Assembly (NCBI GenBank): GCA_008933615.1
Contig: WBUR01000013.1
Span: forward strand, 1 to 64,000
Direction of reading: 5' to 3'
Source: a bacterium
GTDB taxonomy: Bacteria > CLD3 > SB21
DNA: 64,000 nt
The notes beneath the pieces were generated by a model, which was given only the letters and a program-made list of their open reading frames with translations, did no database searches and was not told the origin of the DNA. Positions 35,959 through 46,073 of this stretch are shown in pieces. The translations under genes and the position numbers were made by a program. The first letter of the stretch is position 1. Each line of letters opens with the position of its first letter.

Positions 35959-37149
35959 ATGAAACTGACAAAAGACATTGTCATAGTAAACGGCGCGCGA
36001 ACGGCGTTTGGAAAATTTGGCGGCACACTAAAAGATTTTTCTGCAACTCAGTTAGGCGTTTTTGCCGCACAGGAAGCGATGAAACGATCGGGCGTAAGGC
36101 CTGAAGATATTGACCACGTTATTTTTGGTAATGCGGAGCAAACCAGCGCGGATGCTATTTATCTTGCGCGGCATGTTGCGCTAAAATCGGGGCTGCCGGT
36201 TACCACGCCGTCCCTGACGCTGAATAGGCTTTGCGGATCGGGGTTTGAGTCGATCATTGAAGGCGCGCGGCAGATAATGATCGGCGAGTCCGAGGTCGTG
36301 CTTGCCGGCGGAACGGAGAGCATGAGCCAGGCCCCGTTCATGGTTAGAGGAACGCGATTCGGCGTCAATCTCGGCCAGCCGGTGAAGTTCGAGGATTCGC
36401 TCTGGGAAGCGCTTACCGATCCTCAATGCGGATTCTCCATGGCGCAGACCGCAGAAAATCTCGCGGATGAAATGAAAATTTCACGTACGGATTGCGACTT
36501 GTATGCTTACCTCAGTCAAATGCGCGCGAAGGATGCGATCCTGGGCGGTCGATTGAAAGAAGAGATCGTTCCGATTGAAATCAAAAGCCGTAAAGGTGTA
36601 AAATTATTTGATACCGACGAACATCCCCGTCCGGAAACTACGATGGAACAATTAAGCACGTTGGCGCCGTATTTTAAAAAAGACGGTACGATCACGGCCG
36701 GCAATGCCAGCGGGATTTGCGACGGCGGCGCGGCGGTTATTGTTACCACGATGGAAACAGCCAAAGCAAAAGGCTGGAAACCTATCGGCCGTTTATTGAC
36801 CTGGGGGATCGCAGGAGTAGAGCCCCGCATCATGGGCATCGGGCCGGTTCCTGCCGCGCGCAAAGCACTGCAGCATGCCGGGATGAGCGTGTCACAAATG
36901 GATATTGTGGAAGTGAACGAAGCGTTTGCCCCGCAATATCTCGCGGTGGAAAAAGAACTCGGTTTAAACCGTGAAGTGACCAACGTCAACGGCGGCGCTA
37001 TCGCTTTGGGACATCCGCTTGCTGCGTCGGGAACGCGCTTGACACTTACGACGTTGTATGAACTGCGCCGGCGCAAGAAAAAATACGGTTTGGCCTCTGC
37101 TTGTATCGGCGGCGGACAAGGCGTTGCAGTTATCGTAGAGGCATTATAG
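35959..37149 (+). CDS. Acetyl-CoA acetyltransferase (thiolase)
   Basis: The 396-residue enzyme is of the expected length. The nucleophilic Cys lies in LNRLCGSGFES, the active-site His in NVNGGAIALGHPLAASG, and the second Cys in SACIGGGQGVAV. It condenses two acetyl-CoA or cleaves 3-ketoacyl-CoA. GGAGGACATC precedes ATG 35959. It is not linked to other beta-oxidation genes here, although an acyl-CoA dehydrogenase lies about 4 kb downstream. Confidence 0.95.
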   Translation: MKLTKDIVIVNGARTAFGKFGGTLKDFSATQLGVFAAQEAMKRSGVRPEDIDHVIFGNAEQTSADAIYLARHVALKSGLPVTTPSLTLNRLCGSGFESIIEGARQIMIGESEVVLAGGTESMSQAPFMVRGTRFGVNLGQPVKFEDSLWEALTDPQCGFSMAQTAENLADEMKISRTDCDLYAYLSQMRAKDAILGGRLKEEIVPIEIKSRKGVKLFDTDEHPRPETTMEQLSTLAPYFKKDGTITAGNASGICDGGAAVIVTTMETAKAKGWKPIGRLLTWGIAGVEPRIMGIGPVPAARKALQHAGMSVSQMDIVEVNEAFAPQYLAVEKELGLNREVTNVNGGAIALGHPLAASGTRLTLTTLYELRRRKKKYGLASACIGGGQGVAVIVEAL

Positions 37150-37165
37150 GTACAAGGTCTAGCGG

Positions 37166-38674
37166 GTGAAACAAAATATATTATTTCTTTTTTTTATAAT
37201 GATCTGCGTCTCATGCTCGGAGGATAAAAAATCCGGCCATGCCGACGTGCCGTTTCCTGACGGGCTTGATTCGATCTTTCTCAAATCCTGCGCAACCGCC
37301 GGCTGTCACTTACCGGATGAGCATGCCGGAAAAGTACTGGATAGCCAACACCTTCCTGCCGAGCTGGATCTGTCATCGTGGACAAGTTTGTTCAAAGGTT
37401 CCGCGCACGGAGCGGTCGTCGTTCCGTTTAATGCCACACGAAGCCACTTGATCGAACATGTAACCGGTCTTCGTTCGCCGAGAATGCCGCCGAATTATTC
37501 GCCGTATAATCGCGATACACTGACAGTATCGCAGGTCGCAGTGTTGACATCATGGGTCGACGACGGGGCGCCGAATAGCGATAACGAGATTCCTTTTGAG
37601 CATGCGACAAAAAAAATATTTACGACGAATCAGGGCGTAGACGTTGTTTCGGTAATCGATGAAAAAACGTTATTGGAAATGCGGGTATTTGAAGTTGGCG
37701 ACCGCCAGGAAATGGAAAGCCCGCACGGCGTAGAGGTTAGTTCTGACGGAAAATACTTTTTCGTTTCTATGATCGCGACGGGAGATGTTTTTAAGTACAA
37801 CGCGGACGACGGCTCTTTTTTGGATAAACTCAGCCTCACGGATCCCATTGCTTTGATCAAGCTATCGAAAGATAATTCGAAATTGTACGTTACTACCAAT
37901 TTTCAGGTCAATAATACCGGACAAAACGGCTTTGTTTCCGTTATCCGGACGTCCGACATGGGATTGATCAAACAGATTCCAGTCGGCATAAGTCCGCACG
38001 GAATCAACCTGTCGCGCGACGGCAAGTTACTATACGTAACGGCCGTGTATTCGGATCGATTGTATGTGATCGACACACAGACGGACTCGACCGTAACTTT
38101 TTTTGATATTGCAGGTGACGTCGGCCCGCAGCCGATATACGAACCGTATCATGTAGGCCTTAGCCCTGCAGGTAGTCAGGGGTATGAAAATTATTTATTT
38201 GTTACGTGCAGGAATAATGGCCAGGTAAGAATATTTCAGCGAACGGTTACTTCAAATCAGAATAGTTTCACATTCATTGACAGCGTGACGGTCGGTTCGA
38301 ATACGGATTGCAAGCCAATACAGCTTGATGTGTCGCCGAACGGGCAATATATTTATACTGCCAATTCCAACGACAGCAGCGTAACGGTGATTCAAAAAAA
38401 CGAAACAGACTTTGCGTTTTTGACAAATATAACAAAACAGATCGATCCGCATGACGGCGGTGAACACAGACTATCTCAACCCAATGGAGTGGCATTTAGC
38501 AAAGACGGGAAGTACGTTTACGTAGCCAACAGAAATAAAAACGGCGCTGTCCCGCCGCATCATGGAGGTACTGGGGGGCCGGGGCTTTTGACTGTTATAG
38601 AAGTTGCGACGAACACGATCATCAAAACGATCGAGCTGCAACCGGATTGTTACAGCGTTTTTGTATCGAACTAA
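37166..38674 (+). CDS. Lipoprotein with c-type heme domain and YncE-like beta-propeller
   Basis: The 502-residue protein starts at GTG 37166 after AGCGG. A lipobox (MICVSC) gives a lipid-anchored Cys. A heme-binding domain at about 30-135 has the motif CATAGCH (CX4CH) and a possible axial Met in PRMPPNY, in the style of planctomycete-type cytochrome domains. From about 150 onward, repeated propeller blades (VSSDGKYFFVSM, NLSRDGKLLYVTAVYSD, FSKDGKYVYVANR) form a YncE-like domain. It probably works in periplasmic electron transfer or substrate binding. Confidence 0.82.
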   Translation: MKQNILFLFFIMICVSCSEDKKSGHADVPFPDGLDSIFLKSCATAGCHLPDEHAGKVLDSQHLPAELDLSSWTSLFKGSAHGAVVVPFNATRSHLIEHVTGLRSPRMPPNYSPYNRDTLTVSQVAVLTSWVDDGAPNSDNEIPFEHATKKIFTTNQGVDVVSVIDEKTLLEMRVFEVGDRQEMESPHGVEVSSDGKYFFVSMIATGDVFKYNADDGSFLDKLSLTDPIALIKLSKDNSKLYVTTNFQVNNTGQNGFVSVIRTSDMGLIKQIPVGISPHGINLSRDGKLLYVTAVYSDRLYVIDTQTDSTVTFFDIAGDVGPQPIYEPYHVGLSPAGSQGYENYLFVTCRNNGQVRIFQRTVTSNQNSFTFIDSVTVGSNTDCKPIQLDVSPNGQYIYTANSNDSSVTVIQKNETDFAFLTNITKQIDPHDGGEHRLSQPNGVAFSKDGKYVYVANRNKNGAVPPHHGGTGGPGLLTVIEVATNTIIKTIELQPDCYSVFVSN

Positions 38675-38714
38675 TGAAGAACCCGGCGTTGTGTTCGGAT
38701 TTTTTTATTAGTTT

Positions 38715-39659
38715 TTAAGCCTCAGACGCCGCAGCCGCGGGTTCCGCCGGTTTAAAAGGGGCCGTCATTACCGCTTCTTCTACGATCTTTTCCATCTCCT
38801 CGCTGGGTTTGAAGAACTTCCACACGAAAACACAAGCCGCGACACACACCAGCGTACACATAGCGCCGCCTTCCGGCCCGAAAGTTCCGCCGGTGATCAT
38901 GTCAGGGCCTGTTTCCTGCGAGATAGTTAGAGGCATGACGACAGTTGTTCCGCTCACGGGCAAACCCCAGATAAACCCCTGAGTAAAATTCCATGCGATG
39001 TGAATTCCTATCGGAAGCCAGAGCGATTTGGTTTGAATATACGCGAGCGACAATAATACGCCGGCAAGAACGATATTTGCAATTCCGAATACCGATACGT
39101 TTGGATTACCTAAATGGGCAGCTCCGAAGAGAAGAGAAATAGTAATAAGCGGGATCCACTTGTTGGTTCCTTCTATGAAAGCCTGAAAAATATATCCGCG
39201 AAAAAGAATCTCTTCGTTGAAACCCACAGCTATGTAAAGTAAAATGTTGCCAAGAAATCCCAACAGAAAATAGTTCATATCATTTGGCGCCAGGCTAATT
39301 TCTTCATAGCCCATAACCCACATGAGACCGACGGCCGTAGTCAGCATCATAAACCCGATCAAAAGACCCCATGCTAATTCCTTAAAAGCGCGCCTGTTTA
39401 AATGGAGGCCAATGGACACGAACCGCCTTTTATCAAGGAGTCTTAACAACAAGAACGCAGTTAAACCGGCAATAATGGCGGCTTCAGCCGTCACAAGGCC
39501 ATCTTTAACCAGCGGCATTTCTTTGAATGTTTTAGATGTAAAATCAGCGATAAAAGCGAACGGAATAGTGAGAATAAAAAATGAAATAATGTATGCCGCA
39601 ACTCTCCACCCGGCGCGCAATTGGTGTTTGTTGTTAATAAATACTTCTCGTGTGGTCAT
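38715..39659 (-). CDS. CPBP-family intramembrane metalloprotease
   Basis: The 314-residue protein has about eight membrane helices and the CPBP (Abi) motifs: FNEEILFRGYIFQ with the Glu pair, the His in FGAAHLGNPN, and IHIAWNFTQG with His and Asn. Family members cleave prenylated or other membrane substrates, and some give immunity to bacteriocins. ATG 39659 follows CCGGAGGGATT. It sits 12 nt after the cupin gene on the same strand. Confidence 0.9.
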   Translation of the reverse strand: MTTREVFINNKHQLRAGWRVAAYIISFFILTIPFAFIADFTSKTFKEMPLVKDGLVTAEAAIIAGLTAFLLLRLLDKRRFVSIGLHLNRRAFKELAWGLLIGFMMLTTAVGLMWVMGYEEISLAPNDMNYFLLGFLGNILLYIAVGFNEEILFRGYIFQAFIEGTNKWIPLITISLLFGAAHLGNPNVSVFGIANIVLAGVLLSLAYIQTKSLWLPIGIHIAWNFTQGFIWGLPVSGTTVVMPLTISQETGPDMITGGTFGPEGGAMCTLVCVAACVFVWKFFKPSEEMEKIVEEAVMTAPFKPAEPAAAASEA

Positions 39660-39671
39660 AATCCCTCCGGT

Positions 39672-40142
39672 TTAAGCAAGTTTCAACTGCGGAAACATTT
39701 TTTCTAATTTTTCAATTGTTATCATCTCAAAATCCAAAAAATCAAAGCCGGGTGAAACGGTACAGCCGATGAGCGTGAACGCTCCCAGTGAACGAGCGGA
39801 TTGCCAGTAATTCGCAGGAACCATGATCTGTGGACGCTCGCCGCTTTTAACGTCCGTACAAAGAATATGTTTCGAGAAATTTCCATCCGGGCTTATCAGC
39901 GCGAGTTCAATCGGCGCGCCGTAGTAAAAATGATAGATCTCATCGCTTTTTACTCGGTGCCATGCTGTGGTTTGGCTCTGGCGGATCAGAAAATATATGG
40001 CCGTGCAAACAGAACGGACGTCCCTTACTTGCGCAGGAATAATTGAACGGTAGGTTTCTCTGAATGCGCCGCCTTCCGGATGCGGTTGAAGCTTCAAAAT
40101 CGAAATAAGGTCGTCCGCGGATAATTTTTTGTTGTCGATCAT
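39672..40142 (-). CDS. Cupin protein of the DUF985 family
   Basis: The 156-residue protein carries LQPHPEGGAFRETYRS, the opening motif of DUF985 cupins, then YFLI, WHRVKSDEIYHFYYG with cupin metal-type His residues, and VSPGFDFLDFE near the end. The fold is a small beta-barrel, and substrate and reaction are unknown. It lies 3 nt after the SafE-like gene, so these minus-strand genes (permease, cupin, CPBP) may form one operon. Confidence 0.88.
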   Translation of the reverse strand: MIDNKKLSADDLISILKLQPHPEGGAFRETYRSIIPAQVRDVRSVCTAIYFLIRQSQTTAWHRVKSDEIYHFYYGAPIELALISPDGNFSKHILCTDVKSGERPQIMVPANYWQSARSLGAFTLIGCTVSPGFDFLDFEMITIEKLEKMFPQLKLA

Positions 40143-40145
40143 GAT

Positions 40146-40877
40146 CTAAGTTAAAATAAGTTTTATAGAGGCAATGACTAATACAATGGCGAGCACTTTA
40201 CGCAACGTCGCAACATCGAATTTTCTGGTACCTAAATGCGTTCCGATGAGCCCGCCGATCACTACGGCGGCGGCGAACGGAACAATGGTCGGCGTGATGT
40301 GATCGATGTTTTTCCAATTGCCTATTATGCCTGAAATAGAGTTAACCAGAATAAAAGCAGCGGAAACGCCGCTGGCTATTTTTGTCTCGGACCAATTCAT
40401 CAATAGCAGCAAAGGCGTCAGAAAAATTCCACCCCCTACGCCGACTAAACCTGACACGAATCCCAATCCGGCGCCGATCATGAGGCTTACCCAGATTCTT
40501 GGAGTTTTAACCGTTGCCGGATTTCGTATTGCAGCCGTTAAGCGCCAAGCAGCGTATAGCAGTACAATTCCTACAACGATGCGGTACGTATCCACATGCA
40601 AATCCATCCGTCCGCCTAAAAAAGCGAAAGGAATCGATGCAATGGCAAAAGGATAGAATAGCTTCCACGAAAAAAAACCTGCTCTATAAAAACGATAAGT
40701 GCCAATCAAAGCTACAAAAATATTCAAAGCCAGCGCAGTCGGTTTCATTTGTTCCGGTGCAAAACTGAATAACGCCATGATCGCAAGATATCCGGACGCG
40801 CCCGCATGACCAACCGAGGAATACAAAGCGGCTGCAAGAAACATCAAAATGGTGATATATAAGGCTTCAGCACTCAT
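40146..40877 (-). CDS. TauE/SafE-family membrane permease
   Basis: The 243-residue protein has about eight membrane helices and the two-fold repeat of DUF81 proteins, with motifs YSSVGHAGASGYLAIMAL and GFVSGLVGVGGGIFLTPLLL. The family exports sulfite, sulfoacetate or other organic anions. An in-frame extension to 41045 exists but has no signal or site; ATG 40877 starts directly before the first helix. Substrate unknown. Confidence 0.85.
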   Translation of the reverse strand: MSAEALYITILMFLAAALYSSVGHAGASGYLAIMALFSFAPEQMKPTALALNIFVALIGTYRFYRAGFFSWKLFYPFAIASIPFAFLGGRMDLHVDTYRIVVGIVLLYAAWRLTAAIRNPATVKTPRIWVSLMIGAGLGFVSGLVGVGGGIFLTPLLLLMNWSETKIASGVSAAFILVNSISGIIGNWKNIDHITPTIVPFAAAVVIGGLIGTHLGTRKFDVATLRKVLAIVLVIASIKLILT

Positions 40878-41205
40878 GTTTTTTTTGTAACAAATGTTGT
40901 AAAAGAAAATGAAGTTTAAGCTTATAAGGTATGCGCGTAAATACCGCGTCGTATAGGATCCATAGATACTAATGAATTCCAAAAGATAAGAAAACCCCCG
41001 AAAAAGGCAAGAAATTTGAATAGTGTGTTCATGTCGAAACCGCACAACATGGATTGCATATAAACGTTGACTTAAATTATTTAAAAATCTAATTTGGGCT
41101 GCCCGAGAACTTTATCCGGATAGATAGGATTGAATTCGGAAATTTTTTTGGTGAAATAAATTCAACGTACACTTAAGAGTCCCGTTTGTAATCAGGAGAG
41201 TTTAT
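40878..41205. promoter_or_regulatory. Divergent intergenic region with a candidate promoter
   Basis: This gap separates the minus-strand permease from the plus-strand acyl-CoA dehydrogenase. TTGACT (41067-41072) and TAATTT (41090-41095) are 17 nt apart and resemble a sigma-70-type promoter for the dehydrogenase. AGGAGAG lies before ATG 41206. No other structure stood out. Confidence 0.45.
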
Positions 41206-42930
41206 ATGCCGAATTTTTATCGTGATAACCCCGATATCCTATTTCACATGAAAAACATGGATTTGAAAAGAGTTATTGAATTAAAAGAAGATGGTTTTGC
41301 AGACAAAGATACGTATGACATCGCTCCCGGTTCCGTCGAGGAAGCCGTTGAAACATATGACAGCGTATTGGAACTTGTCGGCGATATTGCCGCCAACACG
41401 ATAGCTCCTAAAGCGGCGGAGGTGGACAGCGAAGGCGCTCACTTCAAGGACGGCGTCGTAACGTATGCCAAGGCGACTAAGGCGGCATTGGACGTGTGCA
41501 AAGAGTCCCAGTTGTTTGGATTTACCATTCCGCGGAAATACGGCGGCCTGAATTGCCCCATAACGATCTATACTATCGCGATTGAAATGATTTCCAGGGC
41601 GGACGCGTCGTTTATGAATATTTACGGACTTCAGGATGATATTGCCGGAACGATCAACCGGTTTGCCGATGAGGAAATAAAAGCCAAATTTCTTCCTCGA
41701 TTATGTTCAGGTGAAGTGACAGCCTCTATGGCGTTAACGGAACCTGACGCGGGCAGCGATTTGCAGGCTGTCATGGTCAAAGCCAGACAGGACGATAATG
41801 GCCGGTGGTTGTTAAACGGCGTAAAACATTTTATAACGAACGGCAACGGTGAAATCTCTTTGGTTTTGGCTCGCAGTGAAGAACAAACTTCCGATGGCCG
41901 AGGTTTGTCGATGTTTCTGTATGAACGAGACAAGAACATGATCATTCGGCGGATTGAACATAAGATGGGAATTCACGGATCTCCGACATGTGAGTTGCAA
42001 TTTGACGACGCTCCCGCCATCCTGATTGGCCAAAGGCGAATGGGACTGATAAAATATGTTATGGCGCTGATGAACGAGGCCCGCGTTGGTGTGTCGGCGC
42101 AGGCCTTGGGAATTGCTGAAGCCGCATACCGCGCTGCGAAGAAACATTCTGAACTTCGCGTACAATTCAAAACTCCAATTATTAACATGATTCCCGTTTC
42201 AGAGATGCTGCTCAATATGAAAGTCAAAATTGAGGCCGGGCGCGCGCTGCTATACGAAACGACGCGTATGGTAGATATCAAAGACGGGCTTGAAAGATTA
42301 TTCGAGAACCAGGATGAATCACCGAGAGAATTGCGCGATGAAGTCAAAAAATATGCTGCCTTTTCCGCAATGCTGACACCGCTGTGTAAAGCCTACAACA
42401 CAGAAATGGCAAACGAAGTGGCTAATGACGGCTTGCAGGTTCACGGCGGCGTGGGATATATGCATGAATTTGACGCAGAACGATTTTATCGCGATGCGCG
42501 GATCACCAATATTTATGAAGGGACGACGCAGCTTCAGGTTGTAGCAGCCATCGGCGGAATCATCAAAGGAACATTTGACGAACTGATCATGGAGTATGAA
42601 GCGTCCGTCGATTTTTCTACTGTTTCAGATTATCACAAGACTATCAAAGAAATGCATGTTCTCTTGAATAAGGCTGTACATTTTGTAAAGGAAAAGAAAA
42701 ACGCAGATTATCAGACGTATCATTCTCGTCGTATCGTTGAAATGGCAAACAAAGTGCTGATAGGGTATTTAATGCTGCGCGATGCCGGAAAATCGGACAG
42801 AAAAAAGGATGTACTGAACTATTTTCTGGAATATTCTTTACCTGAAGTGACTATGAAATCGCAGATTGTGCTGAGCGAGCCCACGGCCCTTTTGGAAAAG
42901 AAAGCATCGATTTTGGATGGAGTAAATTAA
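41206..42930 (+). CDS. Acyl-CoA dehydrogenase
   Basis: The 574-residue flavoenzyme has an N-terminal helical part, the middle beta domain with ASMALTEPDAGSDLQAVM and WLLNGVKHFITNG, and the FAD-binding C-terminal part GLQVHGGVGYMHEFDAERFYRDARITNIYEGTTQ (seen in parts), where the Glu in YEGTTQ is the usual catalytic base of this subfamily. About 120 residues extend beyond the core, as in the larger ETF-linked dehydrogenases. It removes two hydrogens from acyl-CoA in fatty-acid breakdown. A terminator follows. Confidence 0.93.
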   Translation: MPNFYRDNPDILFHMKNMDLKRVIELKEDGFADKDTYDIAPGSVEEAVETYDSVLELVGDIAANTIAPKAAEVDSEGAHFKDGVVTYAKATKAALDVCKESQLFGFTIPRKYGGLNCPITIYTIAIEMISRADASFMNIYGLQDDIAGTINRFADEEIKAKFLPRLCSGEVTASMALTEPDAGSDLQAVMVKARQDDNGRWLLNGVKHFITNGNGEISLVLARSEEQTSDGRGLSMFLYERDKNMIIRRIEHKMGIHGSPTCELQFDDAPAILIGQRRMGLIKYVMALMNEARVGVSAQALGIAEAAYRAAKKHSELRVQFKTPIINMIPVSEMLLNMKVKIEAGRALLYETTRMVDIKDGLERLFENQDESPRELRDEVKKYAAFSAMLTPLCKAYNTEMANEVANDGLQVHGGVGYMHEFDAERFYRDARITNIYEGTTQLQVVAAIGGIIKGTFDELIMEYEASVDFSTVSDYHKTIKEMHVLLNKAVHFVKEKKNADYQTYHSRRIVEMANKVLIGYLMLRDAGKSDRKKDVLNYFLEYSLPEVTMKSQIVLSEPTALLEKKASILDGVN

Positions 42931-42954
42931 ATCTGTAAATAGCCGAAAGACATT

Positions 42955-43003
42955 AAAAAACCTCATGGGGACGTTTCATTAAAATGGGACCTTGAGGTTT
43001 TTT
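42955..43003 (+). terminator. Rho-independent terminator
   Basis: AAAAAACCTCA (42955-42965) pairs with TGAGGTTTTTT (42993-43003), with a 27-nt loop and a T-tract. The A-rich left arm means it can also work on the minus strand, towards nothing coding. Confidence 0.8.
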
Positions 43004-43069
43004 TATTTAAAACAGGTCTTAAGAATATTGCTCAGATTGCATATTGAGAAAATTTACCCGAACGAATTA

Positions 43070-43837
43070 TTACATTCCAATAACGTGATAGCCGCAATCC
43101 ACGTATAGTGTTTCTCCCGTGATGCCCGTGGCCCACGGTGAACATAAAAACAGTCCGGCGTCTCCAACCTCATCCACTTCAACGTTTCTGCGGAGCGGAG
43201 CCTTTTCCGGAATAATATCCAGAATTTTTGTGAATCCGGAAATGCCGCGCGCCGCCAGCGTATTAACCGGGCCGGCGGAAATTGCATTCACGCGAACCTG
43301 CCGATGGCCCAGATCTGCCGCGAGATAGCGCACGCTCGCTTCGAGAGACGCTTTAGCAACACCCATTACATTGTAACCCGGAATAACTTTTTCCGCGCCG
43401 TAATACGACAGCGTGAGAATGGCGCCGCCATGCAAGTGCATAAGAGGGTAGGCCTCGTTGGCAATCGCAATTAACGAATACGCGCTGATGTCATGCGCTA
43501 AAGTAAACCCATGACGGCTTGTTCTGTGAAAATCCTTTTTCAGGTCTTCTTTGTCAGCAAAAGCCACCGAATGAACAACAAAATCAATATGGTGCATGTA
43601 ATGTTTCAGATCATGAAAGAGTTTTTTAATATCATCGTCCTTGGTCACGTCACACTTGAAAAGCAAGTCGCTGCCTAAATCGTCCGCTATTTCCTGCACA
43701 TTCTTCTTGACGGCATCGCCCTGATACGTAAAAGCGAGCTCAGCGCCTTCGCGGTGCAAACTTTTGGCGATAGCGTGGGCGATACTCCTTTTGTTGGCGA
43801 CTCCGCAAATAAGCCCTTGTTTGCCCTGCATGATCAT
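43070..43837 (-). CDS. fabI: Enoyl-ACP reductase (NADH), FabI
   Basis: The 255-residue SDR-type enzyme has the FabI start GKQGLICGVANKRSIAHAIA. The active-site Tyr and Lys lie in the FabI spacing (YYGAEKVIPGYNVMGVAKASLE), then AISAGPVNTLAARGI. It carries out the last step of each fatty-acid elongation cycle. AAGGAG stands 8 nt before ATG 43837. It is a single gene, divergent from the VWA protein, and would supply acyl-ACP, the substrate type used by the AAR homologue at 58 kb. Confidence 0.95.
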   Translation of the reverse strand: MIMQGKQGLICGVANKRSIAHAIAKSLHREGAELAFTYQGDAVKKNVQEIADDLGSDLLFKCDVTKDDDIKKLFHDLKHYMHHIDFVVHSVAFADKEDLKKDFHRTSRHGFTLAHDISAYSLIAIANEAYPLMHLHGGAILTLSYYGAEKVIPGYNVMGVAKASLEASVRYLAADLGHRQVRVNAISAGPVNTLAARGISGFTKILDIIPEKAPLRRNVEVDEVGDAGLFLCSPWATGITGETLYVDCGYHVIGM

Positions 43838-44078
43838 ACGGCTTTCTCCTTTTTATGGATAAAAGTAAAAATTCAATGTCAATGTGATTGGAAACGTTGA
43901 TGAATATATAGAATAACACCTAATTCCACAAGATTAAAAAACGCAGCGATGAGCGATTATCGTACCTATGTACACAACAGGCCTGTGCGAACGCGAATGG
44001 CGTGGCGATTATTAATTATTTACATGCATGTCGTGTTACTACATAAGCACAATCTTTCATTTAAAATTGGAGAGTATT

Positions 44079-46073
44079 ATGAAAAAGCAAAGTGCCGTAA
44101 AGTGGAGCATGCTTCTAAGCATTCTGATTTTGACTGGATGTTTCGTCGCATTTTTATCAAAAGGTGAAACAGGGAGTTTGAGCGGAATCGTCAAAGATAA
44201 ACAAACGGGAAACCCCATACCCGGCGTTATAATTAAAGTAATCGGCGCAGGGCTATCAGTACAAACCGATTCCACAGGGTATTTTTCAATAGATAATATT
44301 TCCGTAGGGAATTACGATCTATTGGTTAGCGTCAATAATTATCAGGCTGTAAAAATAGAAGGTATTGCTATTGACGCCTTTACCGAGCAGCAGTTGGAAT
44401 TGACGATTAAAGAAAACACTTCCGGCCAAGCAAAAATAAAAACGTTATCGGCTCAGGAATTAGATATTAAAAGAGAAAAACTACATTCAACAGACGTAAT
44501 CCTGCTTGGCGCTCACGACGGGCAGGAAAACATGCCGGAATCGGAAATGAAAACTATTGACAAAGATGTTGCGAAGAAATCCGCAAAAGCGACAGCCGGG
44601 CGAGGTATTCTGGGTGTCATTGGTGGATCAGGCGGATTACACAACGGAGGCGCCGGTGTGATGAGCCCTGTTTATTTAAACCCGCCAAACGGACAGAAAT
44701 ATTGGGATATGTATCATCATGATTACGGAACCAACCCGTTTATCGATACGGAAGACGATAATTGGTCAACGTTCGGCGCGGACGTGAGCACAGCTTCTTA
44801 TTCTTTGGTTAGAAGTTATATTACGAATGGCGAAATCCCGCCAAAAGACGCCGTGCGCGTGGAGGAATTTGTCAATTACTTCAATCAATCCTATAAATCC
44901 GCCGAAGAAAAAACATTTTTAATTGCCACACAAGCCATGCCGTCGATTGTCAGTAAAAATTATCAATTGGTTAAGATCGGTATAAAAGGAAAAGAAGTGA
45001 AAGCCGAAAATAGAAAGCCGGCGATGTTAACGTTTGTGATCGATGTGTCGGGTTCGATGAATATTGAAAACCGATTGGGGTTGGTTAAAAAAACGATGCT
45101 GCTGATGACGCGTGAATTGCGCCAAGGAGACCAAGTTGGAATCGTAGCGTATGGGTCGAACGCGCAAATTATTTTGAATCCGACAAGCAACAAGGAAGCC
45201 ATCGAATCGGCGGTGAACGGGCTATACAGCGAAGGGTCAACGAATGCAGAAGCGGGTTTATGGCAGGGTTATCAGATGGCTGCGAAAAATTTTGATTCAC
45301 AGGCCATCAATCGTGTGATCCTTTGCACGGACGGCGTTGCCAATAACGGCGAAACTTCTTCGGATGGCTTACTAAAACAGATCGAAAAATATAAGAACAA
45401 AGGTATTACGCTTACCGCGTGCGGCTTTGGAATGGGGAACTATAACGATGTGCTGATCGAACAGCTTGCCACGCGCGGGGATGGAACGTATTATTATATT
45501 GACGATCTGAATGAAGCCAAGCGGGTATTTGTCGAGCAGTTAACCGGAACTCTCCAGGTGATCGCGAAAGACGTTAAAATTCAAGTGACGTTCGACAAGG
45601 ATCACGTAAGCCGTTATCGTCTGATCGGTTACGAAAAACGGGACGTGAGGGACGAAGATTTTAGAAATGACAAGATCGACGGCGGTGAGATAGGGTCGGG
45701 GCACACGGTAACCGCATTGTATGAGGTAAAACTGAAAAATCAGAGCGCACAAAATATCGGGAAAATAACCATTCGCTATAAATCGCCGGACGGAAAAGAT
45801 GTTGCTGAAATTGAAGAGCCGATAAAAATGAACGTACCGGAATCATTACAAGAAATATCAAATTTTCAGTTCACATCAGCCGTTGTATTATACGCGGAGA
45901 TTATGCGGGAAAGCTATTGGGCAAAAAACAGAGAATTATCCGAAGTGAAAAATCTATTGAACGGTATTGATCAAAATTTCAAAACACATTATAAGCAGTT
46001 TGAAGATTTTTATGATATGGTAAATCGTACGATCAAATTGAAAAGCGCTAAGACGTTAGGGGGAAATAGGTAA
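44079..46073 (+). CDS. VWA-domain protein with carboxypeptidase-regulatory-like domain (YfbK type)
   Basis: The 664-residue protein has an N-terminal signal/anchor with a possible lipobox (ILILTGC). A CarboxypepD_reg-like domain covers about 35-115 (GSLSGIVKDKQTGNPIPGVI). The vWF_A domain at about 310-480 has a complete MIDAS: DVSGSMN, Thr in GSTNAEAG and Asp in CTDGVAN. A DUF3520-type C-terminal part follows. It is surface or periplasmic and likely binds a protein partner through a metal ion. GGAGAG precedes ATG 44079. Confidence 0.88.
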   Translation: MKKQSAVKWSMLLSILILTGCFVAFLSKGETGSLSGIVKDKQTGNPIPGVIIKVIGAGLSVQTDSTGYFSIDNISVGNYDLLVSVNNYQAVKIEGIAIDAFTEQQLELTIKENTSGQAKIKTLSAQELDIKREKLHSTDVILLGAHDGQENMPESEMKTIDKDVAKKSAKATAGRGILGVIGGSGGLHNGGAGVMSPVYLNPPNGQKYWDMYHHDYGTNPFIDTEDDNWSTFGADVSTASYSLVRSYITNGEIPPKDAVRVEEFVNYFNQSYKSAEEKTFLIATQAMPSIVSKNYQLVKIGIKGKEVKAENRKPAMLTFVIDVSGSMNIENRLGLVKKTMLLMTRELRQGDQVGIVAYGSNAQIILNPTSNKEAIESAVNGLYSEGSTNAEAGLWQGYQMAAKNFDSQAINRVILCTDGVANNGETSSDGLLKQIEKYKNKGITLTACGFGMGNYNDVLIEQLATRGDGTYYYIDDLNEAKRVFVEQLTGTLQVIAKDVKIQVTFDKDHVSRYRLIGYEKRDVRDEDFRNDKIDGGEIGSGHTVTALYEVKLKNQSAQNIGKITIRYKSPDGKDVAEIEEPIKMNVPESLQEISNFQFTSAVVLYAEIMRESYWAKNRELSEVKNLLNGIDQNFKTHYKQFEDFYDMVNRTIKLKSAKTLGGNR

